Shown: positions 1 to 10,599 of the stretch, one piece after another
Position numbering within the stretch: position 1 is the first letter of the stretch
Layout of the letters: every line of letters starts with the position of its first letter
Assembly: GCA_029216955.1 (NCBI GenBank)
Contig: JANAVB010015600.1
Location: forward strand, 38,666,134-38,730,133
Reading direction: 5' to 3'
DNA from: Iris pallida
Lineage: Eukaryota > Streptophyta > Magnoliopsida > Asparagales > Iridaceae
DNA: 64,000 nt
The notes under the pieces: generated by a model
Seen by the model: only the letters and a program-made list of their open reading frames with translations
What the model was told of the DNA's origin: nothing
Database searches by the model: none
Position numbers and translations under genes: made by a program

Positions 1-110
1 TTTTCACTTCTTCTTTTATATATATTTTTTTATTCATAATTAATGATGTGGGCATAAAGTCATTGTGAAGTGCATTGTCTTGATCTAGACAACCAACTTC
101 ACATTTTTCT

Positions 111-376
111 CAAGGTGTATTCGGGCCGGTCCGGGCCGGCCCACGGTCCATTGTCTGCGGGCCAGACCGGGCTCGGGCCGGTCCAGGACCGGCCCAGGAG
201 GAATTGCGGTCCGGGCCAAGCCCGGCCCGATTTTTTAGTAGCCCCCAGCCCGACCCACTGGACCGGGCACAGGGAGGGCCGGTCCGGGCTGAACCAGTCC
301 ACGGGCCGGGCCGGGCCTAGGTCGGTTCGGGCCGGTTCAGGCCGGTTGAACCGGACCAGCCCGGTTTTTTGTATTT
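111..376. repeat. Left GC-rich subterminal region of the hAT element
   Basis: A dense array of GGGCCGG, GGCCGGTCC and CGGGCC motifs in both orientations, contrasting sharply with the AT-rich interior. Plant hAT transposases bind short subterminal motifs, so this is the likely binding region. The same motifs recur at the right end. The open frames here are products of GC-rich low complexity and are not genes. Confidence 0.75.
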
Positions 377-997
377 TTTTTTTTCTTTTTCTTTAACCGT
401 TTGTTTTTTGTTTTTTTTTTTCCTTTTTTTTAACAGTTTTCTTTTGTATTTTAATTTTGAAAATTTGTAATTTAATTTTAATTTTGAAAAATGTTTAATT
501 TTGAAAAATGTTTATAAAAATTTGTAATACAAAAGTTTGTAATTTGAATAGTATAAGTTAAAAAAATTTAATACAAATGTTTATAAAAAATTTATAAAAA
601 TTTGAAAAAAAAATGATATACAAATGTTTATAAAAATTTACAAAAAATGTTTATAAATATATAAAAAATGATATACAAATGTTTATACAAAAATGTTTAT
701 ACAAATATATACAAATGTTTATAAAAATTTATAAAAATTTTAAAAAATATTTCTCCCTCTTCCTTTATCCGGGCTTGACCGGCAAATGCTTGTTTGGCAT
801 AGGCGGAGTTAAAAATGTTTTTTTTTAAAATAAAAAATAGTTTTTGAAAGTATAAGTTAAAATTTGAATAGTATAAGTTAAAATTTAAAATTTGAATAGT
901 ATAAGTTAAAAATAAAAATAGTTTTTGAAAGTATAAGTTAAAATTTAAAATTAAAATGTATAAGTTTAAATGTACATACCTAATACCTTGCACCGCC

Positions 998-3088
998 TCA
1001 TTGTTGTTCGCCTTCATGCAATGAAAGCGATTCCAAATCCAGCTCGTGGACATCATGATCTTCTTCATCTTTCTGGTTTTGTGTTCTTCTATCGGCTTTC
1101 ATCCAATCTTGTACGCACACTATTGCTTCCAAGATATCGGGCTTCAAGCGGCTCCTCCTATCGCTCAACATCCTCGAACTTGCACTAAAACAGGACTCCG
1201 ATGCTACCGTAGACACCGGAACCATCAGTAGATCACATGCTATGTTAGAAAGAACAGAAATCTCTTGTCGTGTCTCTTCCACCATTCTAAAACGGCGAAG
1301 TGATCTGGAGTCTCATCTTCGTCTTGATAAGAATTAAGGTAAAGAGACAACTCTTGAGGTTGGGAAGATTGCTTTTGTTTCTTCCTTTGTAGTATGCGAC
1401 CGGCTGCTGATAGCTTAGACGCCAAGCCGGAGCTACTACTAGCCCCCCTGAGTTGGTCGGGTCGACGTTGCTCCTTCTTCGTACAGTATAACTAACATGT
1501 CCAACGCAACTTTAACTTCTACCTTCATGTCAGTAACGTCTATACCCATATATTCTTTATATCCATCTAATAAAACCTCTACGCCATCCAATTTGATTGT
1601 AGGATCAAATATGGAAGCCAAACAATATAAAAGAGGTACTTCACCCCAATATTTCTTGAATTTGGCTTCCATATTTCTCACCGCATATTCAAAATTTGGA
1701 TGATCTCTATATTTAGAAAATAAATAAGACATGTTACAAAGTTCACGTAAAGCTAAGCATGATGTGGGATAATAAATACCAGAAAGAGTACATGTAGCAT
1801 TGTAAAAAACTTCTAAAAATTCGCAAACACTTTCAGCTGCTATCCAATCATCAGTAGTAACTTGATAGTCAAAGCTGACATCCGAACTACAAAAATAGGT
1901 AATAGCACTCTTAAAAGGAATTGCAGATTTCAACATCAAGTAGGTGGAGTTCCACCTATTTGGTATATCCTTCACAAATTTTCTAAAAGTAATACCAAAA
2001 TGTGTGCACGTGCATGCAAAACTTTGTTGTCTACTTGGAGACGAGTTTAGGTGGAGCAAGCATTGTCGCAGAGTGTCTAAATAGGGATCAAAAAATTTTA
2101 AACATTCTTTAACAACTAAGTTAATTATATGGCAAGCACACCTAACATACATAAGTCTACCTTCTAAAATAGGCTGAAAAATCACTGACAAAGAAGACAT
2201 AGCAGCGGTATTGTTTGATTCATTGTCTAAAGAGATAGAAAAAATTTTAGGGTGAATATCATATTCACGCACGTGTCTTGAAATCTCACTTGAAATTATA
2301 GCGCCCGTGTGTGGACATTCTATAAGTTTAAGAGAGATGATACATTTTTGCAACATCCATTGTGCATCTATATAGTGTGCAGTAATACAAATATAAGCAT
2401 AACTCCACTTAGTAGTCCAAATATCAGAAGTAATAGCCAACTTACTAACATTTTGAAAATCGCTTTCAAAGCGGCTTTCCGCTCGTTAAAGAGACGAATA
2501 GCCTCATTTCGAGCTTGTTGTCTACTCACTCTAGTAAAGGAGGGGTTTAGAGAAATTGATGCATAATCTCGTAAAGATTCGCTTTCACCCGTCGTGAAAG
2601 AAGTTCGTCACGAATATATTAGTTAATTCAGTTTTATGCCGAGCAGCTGAGTAAGTAAAGTTACCCATTGAAGAACCGGTGGCGCCGAAGCTTATTTGGG
2701 TTTGGGACGCTTGAACTGTGTCCTTCCCGTAGCAAGTGTCGTAGTGTCTGGATATGGTCCCGGTGCCACCGCCCTTCTTTCATGCGTACTGATTGCAACA
2801 TTTCTTGTATTGCGCCTTGTACGGTATCGGTTCACCCTTGGCATCTACAACAACGAACCATCAAGATTAGTTTCATAAATCAAAGTAAAATATTCCAATA
2901 CTTAGACCTTTTTTTTCTTTTCAGGACGTTGGATGGAACTAGCGACTTCCGGAGGAGATGGTTGGAACCCTCCGAATCGGATTGGTGGCTACTTGCTCAG
3001 GTGAAATTTCAGTACCGTCAAAAAAAGTACTAAAATATTGGTAAGTCTGTCCAGCAAGATCATGTGGGTTTGAACCTTCACCAGCCAT
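998..3088 (-). pseudogene. hAT transposase (BED finger, RNase H-like core, hATC domain), broken
   Basis: Read on the minus strand. A plausible start codon lies at 3088-3086 and opens a short exon (MAGEGSNPHDLAGQTYQYF) that meets a stop near 2940. An AG acceptor near 2847 leads into a degenerate BED zinc finger in which GGGTGTISRH is visible but a cysteine and one codon are lost. The core at 2440-1439 reads LAITSDIWTT, then a CACHIINLVVKECL segment, then the typical NRWNSTYLML stretch. The C-terminus at 1285-998 carries the hATC dimerisation signature (VSTVASESCFSASSRMLSDRRS). A stop and frameshift near 2485, and further frame changes near 1430 and 1280, break the frame. This is a dead source of transposase for the surrounding element. 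Confidence 0.85.
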
Positions 3089-3507
3089 ATAAAATAAAAT
3101 AAAGTAAAACTATGTTAGAAGAAAGTAAGGGATTGAGAGGAAGATCGAAGCCGTAGAGCCGGAATGGAGTTGGGAGGGAGATCTGGAAGCCGTAGAGCAC
3201 CAGAGCACCGGGGAGGGAAAGCCGTAGAACACCAGAGCGGGAAATTAAAGCCGTAGAACACCAGAGCACCGTAGAGAAATGTAGAGAATTTGTGAGGAAT
3301 GAGTTGTGTTTAAAAAATAGAATTTTTGGCCTATTTATAGAAATTTTTGGGGATTATTTTGGTAATTTTACGCCAAAAATGACCAAAATGTCCCTCTCAA
3401 CGTTTTAATAACGGCTATATGGGAGGGGCAATTTTGTAAAAGAACCCCCCCCCCAAAGGTCGGCTGAAAAAAGAAAAAAATAATAAAAAAATAAAAAACC
3501 CCAACGG

Positions 3508-3759
3508 TCGGTTGGACCGGTCCCAGCGGGCCGGTCCAACCGGGCCGGGCTTCGGGCCGGGCCACAAAGTTTTAAAAAAAAAAAAAAAAAGCGCGGGCCG
3601 GGCCGGGCTCGGGCTAGGGGGGGAGGCCCGAACCGACCCGTTCGGGGGTGGGGGGCCGGGCCGGTTCGGGCCACTGGCGGTCCGGGCCGGGCTTCAAGGC
3701 GACCGGGCCGGTCCGGGCATGGGTCGGGCTCGGGCTAAACCGGCCTCTATAGCACCATG
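3508..3759. repeat. Right GC-rich subterminal region of the hAT element
   Basis: Mirror counterpart of 111-376. Repeated CCGGGCC and GGCCGGTCC motifs lead into the right terminal inverted repeat at 3740-3759. A homopolymer A tract (about 3573-3590) and short C and G runs are also present. Confidence 0.75.
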
Positions 3760-3769
3760 ACATTTTTCT

Positions 3770-4615
3770 TGCCATGTCAACTTCATACTTTATTTTACAT
3801 TTGTATTGGAAAAGTATTTTTGAAAAAAATGCTCATCATCCCTATGTGACAACCATTTTTTCAAACTCACAATAGGGTTGGAGATGCTCTAACATTCAAG
3901 GGACTTTGTATGCAAAAACTTTCTAAGTAAAAATGTTCCACTGGGGGAAAAGCGCCAGTCACGCGGGTTCGCCATTGAAAAAAAGGGCAAAACCGTAAAC
4001 TTACGGAAGCGTAATTATCCCAACCTGGGCTTTTAAGTACGCCTGCGGCCGCCAGGAAGCCACTGTACGGACAGCTTACGCGTCGATAGAAGGGGGCATC
4101 GCCGACAGCTGGCGGTCCGGTTCCGTACCACCCGGGAGACAGCGACAGGCCGGCCGTCGGATCGGAATCGAGGCGCGGGAGACGGACGGTCGGATGGGAT
4201 CGGGAGACGAGAGGGAACGGTCAACGAGGTGGGTGGGTCCGGCCCTGTGGCTTTGGTGGGGCCCACGACGTGAATGGAATCGTCCAGGTGACGGGAAAAC
4301 TGTGGGATTTGATGGCGGGAAGTACCGTTTTGGATGACGACGGACGAAAATACAAAATTTTAATTTTGGGGGCCAAAGTCCATAAAATCCTAAGCCTGAG
4401 ATTCGTACCAATGGGAGATGAATGCTCTTTGGCAGCTTGGCTACAGATTCTCTACTTATCATGAAGTATTGGGATGGGACAAGAAATAATTTTTATCTTA
4501 TCTTTCTTTTGTAATCACTATTAATTTTAGCCTAAATTACAATTTAATATTTTCAACATTTAAATTTTTAACTTAATATTCTAAACTTTGATAGACATCA
4601 ACTTGAAATAATATC
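3770..4615. other. Gene-less stretch with one MITE-like end
   Basis: No convincing coding region. The motif GGGTTGGAGATGCTCTAA at about 3876-3893 matches the conserved end of a widespread class of plant MITEs; its partner end was not found. A GC-rich patch follows (4040-4270) and gives overlapping frames on both strands, none with recognisable protein features. 4490-4615 is AT-rich with nothing visible. Confidence 0.4.
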
Positions 4616-4646
4616 TCAAAAAAGTATTAACCAAGTTAGTAATTGA

Positions 4647-5426
4647 CTAAAATATCCTTCCCGAACCCCCTCTCTCGCTCTCCAATAGCCTCCCTCTTTC
4701 TCCGGCGCCGGCAACCGGAGGGGAGGATGCATAGCCTCGAGCAGCCGCCGGCAGCGTGCGATGGAAAGAAGGTAAGCATACTGCTCCGGTGTAAGCATCA
4801 CCGCTCCTGGAAAGAAGGTAAGCACACTGCTCCGGTGTAAGAACCACCGACGACGATGAAGGAGGAGGCAATGTAATCACTGTAGAAGGAGGCAGTGTAA
4901 CCGCTGGAGAAGAAGGCAGTGTAACCGCTGGAGATGGGTGCGTCCGCGTCTCCTCTAGGGCTAGCAGTCTGGTGCTGCATTGCTCCATGAAAGCCGCTAT
5001 CCTAGTAACGGTGCCGTGAATGAACTCCTGTGTCCCATGTACGTCCCTTACGGTGCGCTCGAGCTCGTCAAAGCATGCGGTGACCGACGCAGCGTCCCCT
5101 TGCGCCTGAGACCATGGCTGCTCAGAAATCCTCCTCAGCGTATCGTCGTGTAGCTCAGCAATCTGGCGGGCAATGGTATCCTCGACTCAGGACGACTCGG
5201 CCTGTGAGGGCTGCGAATGCGCACTGGCAGAGAGAGAGCCCTGGATGCCTGTGTCGCAACAAATGCACCGTAGGACCCCGTACCGTAGTACGTACCTCTA
5301 TGAAGACCACCAACGACGGCCTTCCAGAGCTCGTCCTCCGACTGAGGCGGAGAGGGCTGCGATGTACCAACCCCTCCCTCTGCAGGTGCACTAGCACTCG
5401 CACACTCACGTAGCCTAATAAACTCG
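4647..5426 (-). pseudogene. TnpA-like plant transposase (Ptta/En/Spm family), broken
   Basis: An AG acceptor (TTTTCTAG) near 5430 opens a minus-strand exon containing DELWKAVVGGLHRGTYYGTG, the conserved L-W-x-A-V-G-G...R-G...Y-G-x-G signature of plant Ptta/En/Spm proteins. A frame change near 5210 is followed by QIAELHDDTLRRISEQPW and a helical segment with VTACFDELERTVRDVHGT, then a proline/serine-rich tail of repeated VTLPPS blocks. TnpA-type proteins bind CACTA subterminal repeats and assist excision. The catalytic TnpD-type transposase was not found in the window. Confidence 0.65.
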
Positions 5427-5505
5427 TCCTAGAAAATTGTGCATCTCTAAAATTAGTACTTACCTAAATTAGCCTAATAAACGTCTAAAGTATTTAATTA
5501 ATATT

Positions 5506-5735
5506 AACTATATGGTTATCTGTATATTCTTCAAGTTATGTTAAAATTAACGAAATCTAAATTAGTACTTACATAGCTCTGAGTAGTCCGCTCGTGAACA
5601 AAGAGCTTACAAGTTTTATGTTAAAATCGAAATCTAAATTATTATTAACTATATGGTTATCTGTATATTCTTCAACTTGTTCTGTATTCATTATATCTTT
5701 CTTTGTGAACAAAGAGCTTACAAGTTTTATGTTCT
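5506..5735. repeat. Interleaved direct repeats inside the CACTA element
   Basis: Two segments are each present twice about 110-140 bp apart: an AT-rich segment containing ACTATATGGTTATCTGTATA (near 5509 and 5648) and a segment containing GAACAAAGAGCTTACAAG (near 5596 and 5706). The order is interleaved, as expected from a local duplication with divergence. No coding function is seen. Confidence 0.6.
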
Positions 5736-6019
5736 TCAATGATATATTTCACATGCTTAATTGCCAAGTGTGGGGACGAATGGCTCAGAACACAACCCAA
5801 AATTCATTCTAGCATACATTAGTTTGAATCATCTATGTTCTGTACATATGGTGTAGTATATGTTCTTGTCGAATCTAGTATCTGAAGGATGTAACAGAAT
5901 CAAGATAACCCAAATAATGTAATACTAAGACATTATCTACTACTAAAAGATGTAGTGATAGGTGGTCGTATCATCATTGACGAGGGATGGGGGTCGGAGG
6001 ACAGTCAACTTTATCTACG

Positions 6020-6165
6020 GCTACATCGTTTCTGCCTCGCCAGTCGAATGGCTGCAGGGACTATGTCCTGATCACGATATCGTACCGTAGATTAATGCAA
6101 ATTCCTCATAGCAAATGTCATACATAGATTTCTGCCTCGCCAGTCGAATGGCTGCAGGGACAGTG
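6020..6165. repeat. Short direct duplication containing GCCAGTCGAATGGCTGCAGG
   Basis: The segment starting TTTCTGCCTCGCCAG occurs at about 6028 and again at about 6127, nearly identical over roughly 33 bp. It may be exon material of the CACTA transcript because it is less AT-rich than its surroundings, but no protein family was recognised. Confidence 0.55.
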
Positions 6166-6479
6166 TCTGGCTGGTACCAATCCAGTGTCTATCGAGAGAT
6201 TGATGGTCATTACGACATGTATGTATATTAAGTAGTAAATACATACTTGTTATTTAATAAATAAAAAACTGCCCAAGAGGATACAAGGTATCTCTGAAGG
6301 ATGCTTGATCAGTCATATTAGAGGCTTAAGAAAGGCGATTATTTATGTAGTTCAGGCTTCCAACCCTGTCAATCTACCAGCAGTTATGCAGCTAGCTAAG
6401 GACTGGTAACAACATACAGCTATAGTTTATAGAAAGGGACTGAACTAAAGTGCCCCCTCGACTAAAACAAGATATTAGA

Positions 6480-7390
6480 GGACTGAGATCGATACAATAC
6501 AGGACTGATGTAATCCTTAGCCAACTGCCATGTTCTAATAGCTGGTACAAAAGTGAGTATCAAAACCCTCAATTGATATATATGCAAAAAGAGACCGATA
6601 CAAGTTGAACCAAGGACTGAACTATATTGACATCCTAATTACTGATATATTAGGAGACAAGGATTGAAACAAGTATGCAATTAGATGCCATACACCCTAT
6701 ACTAATGATACAAACGAAAGTCAATTGGTAGATACGCAAGAGATAGGACTGAACGTTAGTCCACAGAGACTGAATACTAATGCAAGCAATGGCTGGATAC
6801 AATAACAAGGACTGATACAAAGTCCACATGTGGTACTGATACTAAAATGGGTAATCCTTCACATTGTTCAGTCACAAATACATAAAGAAGTATTCCCTCT
6901 CTACATACTAATTACTGATACACAATGAAGCATGGGACTGATACTATAAAATCCAAACAAGGACTGAACCAAGGTATCATGACTGATACCATATTTAGTG
7001 ATGACTGCTACCATATATCAGTGATGACTAATACATGTTATCATTAAAGACTGATACAAAAGTAGTATATAGGAATGAATCCTGACTAATACTAATGTAA
7101 TGGAGGACTGAACCTGAATCTTGATACTAATACTCTCTCGACTGATACAAGGTATACAATCATCACTCATTACACTAGTTAACAGTGAACAATATATATA
7201 TAATAGGCTTAAATAACAGATACTCTAGATTACATGTAGGGATGATACACATATCAACAATGACTGATACATTTATTAGTCTACTTGTTGATGCACTCAT
7301 CAGTCTATTGACTGATGCAAAAATCAGTTAATAGATACAATAACTGATACAATGAAGAAGTATTCCCCTCAAACAATAACTGATACAATG
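6480..7390. repeat. Dispersed ACTGATAC-type motif cluster
   Basis: About ten or more copies of ACTGATAC, with variants such as GACTGAAC and GACTAATAC, are scattered at irregular intervals across 900 bp between the TnpA relic and the CACTA terminus. The orientation is predominantly one way, and TTAGTC/ATCAGT variants also occur. There is no fixed period, so this is not a simple tandem satellite. Confidence 0.6.
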
Positions 7391-7699
7391 GTAGATTGAT
7401 TTCATATTGCAAAAATCAGTCCAAACACAAGCAATCCATGTATCCCAAAATAGTTCCCACATGACCACAAAATTGGGGGGAAACATGTATCCCAAAATCA
7501 CTGCCAGTGCCCTAGAGAGAGAAAGGGAGAGAGAGGGGGGGCTACCTGAGGAGAAGGCCGGAGGAGGGTGCGAGGAGGAGGAGGCCGGAGGAGGAGGGTG
7601 CGAGTGTCGGAGGAGGGTGCGAGCGCCGGAGGAGGGAGAGCAAAAAATTGGGGGGGGGGGGAATTTTGGGGAATGATCGAAAAAAAACCCTCCTGGCCC

Positions 7700-8002
7700 T
7701 ATATGAAACATTTAGCGACGTCAGAATGAGACGACGCTAAATGTCGCTGATTATTAATATACGATGACGTACCATAACATTCGTCGCTACTCGTCGCTAT
7801 ATTTAAATAATTAGCGACGTGTAACGACGACATTGTGATGTAGATTCCCATTTAATAAACTAATGTCGCTATTCGTTGCTAGTAGTCGCCACCAGCGACG
7901 AATAGCGACGTCACATTGCCACGTCGCTATATTCCCAAAAATTAGCGACGTTCTTTCATGGAGTCGCTAAATTCATCGCAAATTTGCCATATTTTGGTAG
8001 TG
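7700..8002. repeat. CACTA subterminal repeat region and terminus
   Basis: Repeated GCGACG, CGTCGCTA and TAGCGACG motifs in both orientations, ending in the inverted CACTA terminus at 8002. In CACTA elements these subterminal motifs are TnpA binding sites. The proline-rich frame just inside (7711-7328, minus) reads low-complexity DNA and is probably not coding. Confidence 0.75.
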
Positions 8003-8215
8003 CGACTTACTTAACGAATCAAGCATATATTAATGTGGGTCTCACCGATTTTATAAAAAAACTCATAACTATCGGATAGCAGATCTCATCCCTTACGGAT
8101 AATCATCTCTTGTAGTTTTTAAAAACCGCGGGAGGTGTCCAACTGTTGGGTCTTAAAAAATTTACATTATATGCGACTTAACGGATCAAGCATATTTTTG
8201 GATTCCCTCCAATGA
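8003..8215. repeat. Direct repeat flanking the CACTA end
   Basis: CGACTTACTTAACGAATCAA at about 8003 and CGACTTAACGGATCAAGCAT at about 8175 begin near copies of the same segment about 170 bp apart. This is older host or repeat DNA into which the CACTA element landed. Confidence 0.5.
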
Positions 8216-8233
8216 CAACCCTATTTTCTATGA

Positions 8234-8640
8234 GTCTATTTTTGTTCAACCATCTAAATTTGAGTGATGTTCACCATTCCATCCAATAGTTATCACGTGT
8301 CAACCTAAATCTATTTTTATTTTTAATTTAATTTATCCCACCTCATAATAATAAAAAAAGTGGTTTTATGTTGACATATGACAACCATTGAGTTGATTGG
8401 TGACATCATCCAAGTTCTGGTGTGTGAATAAAAAAAAGTCCATTTTGTTCACCCACCATAAGTCGGATGATGTTCACCATTCCACTCAATGGTTGCCATG
8501 TGTCAATAAAACCACTTTTTATATTATTATGAGGTGAGAGAAATTAAATTAAAAATAAATTGGTTTTAAGTTGACACGTGATAACTATTAAGTGGAATGG
8601 TGAACATCATCAAAGTTTTGGTGAGTGAACAAAAATGGAT
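8234..8640. mobile_element. Tandem pair of MITE units forming a double hairpin
   Basis: Two units (8234-8438 and 8439-8640) each start with a GTCCATTTTTGTTCACCCA-like inverted terminus and are each internally palindromic. The whole second unit is also largely the reverse complement of the first. GATGTTCACCATTCCA, or its complement, occurs at the same place in the arms. There is no coding capacity and no clear target duplication was found. The superfamily is uncertain. Confidence 0.75.
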
Positions 8641-8665
8641 TCATTTATGTCCAGCCATCCAAACC

Positions 8666-8934
8666 AGCGTTTTAAAAATTGGACCGAAGATTGACCCGGA
8701 CAAAGTACTAGGTCGGGTCAAATCGGTTCAACTAGTCGATTCAACCCGTGGTTCAACTACGGGGTTAATCTAAGTAGTCCAAGTTCATTCTCTTCATGAT
8801 ACTGCTTAAAAGAAATTCATTTACAACATATTTTTGCCAAAAAAGTTGATCAACACTGATTCGATCCGAAAAAACTACCTATTTATATGTTAACAGGTTG
8901 GACCGGTCGATCCGGTTCGTTTTTCAAATACTGA
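8666..8934. mobile_element. Small MITE with GGACCG-type inverted ends
   Basis: The left end AGCGTTTTAAAAATTGGACC mirrors the complement of the right end (CAGTATTTGAAAAACGAACC). The body carries repeated GGTTCAAC/GTCGATTC and GGACCGG motifs and no open frame. Size and layout fit a non-autonomous hAT- or Mutator-like MITE. The target duplication is unclear. Confidence 0.55.
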
Positions 8935-9714
8935 TTTCAAACCCATAGAAGAAGGAAAAAGAAGTCGAAAAGTAGTATAAAAGTCAAATACATATACACT
9001 TACATGTATATGTTAGTCCGGGGCTTGATCAAAGATGGAAAACTGAAGCAATCGAGATCTGAGATGTCACACAAAACTTTGCAGTGATCAAACTCAAGAT
9101 CTACGATGGTACAAAAAAAATAACCAAATTACAATCTGAAGGAGAGAAATAGTAAAGAGAAGATCTCTCGTTCTTCCTTGCAAACGTGTTGCAATTGGGA
9201 CAGAACAAGTTACAATAAACTAGAGAGAGATGAGAAGAACAATGCTGGGGTGTCAAAATACCGTTGCTCAAAGCAAGATTCGCCCCACACGATCTGCTTT
9301 CAGGAACCAGTAAGTTTGAAGAACTTGTGGAACGCTCGATGTCCTCTGTTCTGACTCCTCGGATGGACTTGCAATGGCGGCAGCAGCTCTCTCTCTTTCT
9401 ACTTCTCTGACTTATATTTTGTAGTACCCATAAAGGAGGCCAGAAGAGAGTATATATAGAGAGAGAGTGAAAACCCTAGCCGCCTCTTCAGTTATGGTAA
9501 GATTGAATCAAATCACAAAAAGATAGCAACGAATTAATTCTAATCCCACAAAGATAGGAACTAAATTAATTCAAATTCCACAAAGATAGGAACGAAATTA
9601 ATTCAAATCCACAAAGATAGGATCTGAATTAATTGCATTGATTCATCCTTTCCATAACCGATTTGAAATCTGCACAGTCAGCGTAGCTCTCCATGCGGCA
9701 GCAGCAGCAGCAGC

Positions 9715-9872
9715 AGCCTGGCCGTATGGACCGCTTGGGCCGTATGACCACATGAGCCACATGGACCGCATGAGCCGCATGAGCTGCATGGACCGCATGG
9801 ACCACATGAGGCCGCATATGAGCCGCATGTCGCATAAGACCGCATGGCCGCATATGAGCCGCATGACTGCTG
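9715..9872. repeat. GC-rich minisatellite (GCCGCATGA-like) in the copia-A LTR
   Basis: Runs of CATGAGCCG, CATGGACCG and CATATGAGC in short variant units of about 9-18 bp, preceded by a (GCA)n run at 9698-9717. The block is absent from the partner LTR. Confidence 0.7.
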
Positions 9873-9937
9873 ACGTGCTAAGTGCAAAGTGCGCCAACAA
9901 AACGCCACATTATGCCTCATGAGCCCATGAGCCCAAG

Positions 9938-9981
9938 CCCGAGTCCGAGTCCGAGTCCGAGTCCGAGTCCGAGTCCGAGTC
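9938..9981. repeat. GAGTCC hexanucleotide tandem repeat
   Basis: About seven copies of the hexamer in this LTR against about two in the partner LTR (16566-16580), a replication-slippage difference between the two ends of one element. Confidence 0.85.
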
Positions 9982-10147
9982 GCTAAGCCCCGTTGGGCTT
10001 AGCTCCAAGTGGAATAAATCCAAGAGAATGACAAAAGCATTAATGCTTAATCCTTGGAGCCTTATTCTTACCTCCTAGTAAAATCACCCACATGGTTCCC
10101 TCCTTAGGGTCACCACCCCATGTGCATCTCTCAACAACACACTCAAG

Positions 10148-10190
10148 TATATATGTTGAGATAACTCATGGTGCATTTCCGATGTGGGAC
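10148..10190 (-). promoter_or_regulatory. snRNA-type USE plus TATA in the copia-A 3' LTR
   Basis: On the minus strand the plant snRNA upstream sequence element GTCCCACATCG occupies 10190-10180 and is followed after exactly 26 nt by TATATAC starting at 10153. The same spacing recurs in the other LTR and in the first module of the copia-D LTR. In plant snRNA genes this shorter spacing is associated with Pol III. Confidence 0.5.
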
Positions 10191-10599
10191 TAAAATTTAC
10201 AAGGCATGTTGAGAGCAAGCTCTCTTCATGTAAAAAAAGCACCAAAGAAGCACCAACAATCCTCCACATATCACAACATATATATGTGTCCAGGATTGAG
10301 CGTTCCCCACAGTAACTGTCCATTTTGCATTAGGATAGATGTCGCTGACGACTTGAATCTTTCCGCATGGGTTAATAACAATGTGATACAAGAATGGACT
10401 ACGCCTTGAATTCTGCACCACAATTGTAATTCTTTCCACTCACAAAGTGTAGTTACGTGTGCTTCTGGCTGCACATTAAAGGCCCTGTGCCAGCCTTGTT
10501 TCAGTGTATAATTTTGGGCGTCTACAAGTTTACCCTTAAGAGACGGCCTGATATCTCTTTCCATACACTATAGTGAGTTCTTTATTAAAGAGATATGGC

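Larger units (their letters stand above)
111..3759 (-). mobile_element. hAT-superfamily DNA transposon, decayed autonomous copy
   Basis: The left end begins CAAGGTGTATTCGGGCCGG and the reverse complement of the right end begins CATGGTGCTATAGAGGCCGG, so the termini form short imperfect inverted repeats. The 10-mer ACATTTTTCT lies directly outside both ends (101-110 and 3760-3769). hAT elements normally make 8-bp duplications, so either two bases match by chance or the true ends lie 1-2 bp away. The inside carries a minus-strand hAT transposase relic. The 3.65-kb length is normal for an autonomous hAT. The element appears to sit in another repeat, because a MITE-like end follows it at about 3872-3893. 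Confidence 0.85.
4616..8002 (-). mobile_element. CACTA (En/Spm) element, one end present, other end not found
   Basis: The right edge ends GGTAGTG at 8002, which on the minus strand reads CACTACCAAAATATGG, a CACTA terminus. It is preceded by 300 bp of GCGACG/CGTCGC subterminal repeats, a CACTA hallmark. On the minus strand the element then carries a TnpA-like relic at 5426-4647. No matching CACTA end was seen to the left, so the left boundary is arbitrary and the element is probably truncated or interrupted. GTAAGT-type donor sites on the minus strand at about 5468 and 5572 suggest a spliced transcript. Confidence 0.7.
9011..10258 (-). repeat. 3' LTR of copia-A
   Basis: Begins TGTTAGTCC and ends GCACCAACA. 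It is about 310 bp longer than its partner, because of a GC-rich minisatellite block (9620-9870) missing from the right LTR and an expanded GAGTCC hexanucleotide run. Just outside its right edge, CCTCCAC is the complement of a purine-rich GTGGAGG tract, the expected polypurine tract. Confidence 0.9.

Noticed and set aside
99..396. Overlapping long frames on both strands at the left GC-rich block
   Set aside because: They read the GGGCCGG subterminal array of the hAT element; no protein features.
3405..3760. Overlapping frames near the right hAT end
   Set aside because: Low-complexity GC-rich subterminal repeat, mirror of the left end.
4033..4464. Arg/Pro-rich frames on both strands
   Set aside because: Composition artefact in a GC-rich patch; no domain, no start context, frames overlap on opposite strands.
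4500..4640. Search for the left CACTA terminus of the 8002 element
   Set aside because: No CACTACCAAAA-like sequence in the expected orientation was found; the left boundary remains unassigned.
7328..7711. Proline/serine-rich frame near the CACTA terminus
   Set aside because: Antisense to GGAGGAGG low complexity, then AT-rich; no conserved segment.
9629..9922. Met/His/Arg-rich frames on both strands
   Set aside because: Translation of the GCCGCATGA minisatellite in the copia-A LTR.
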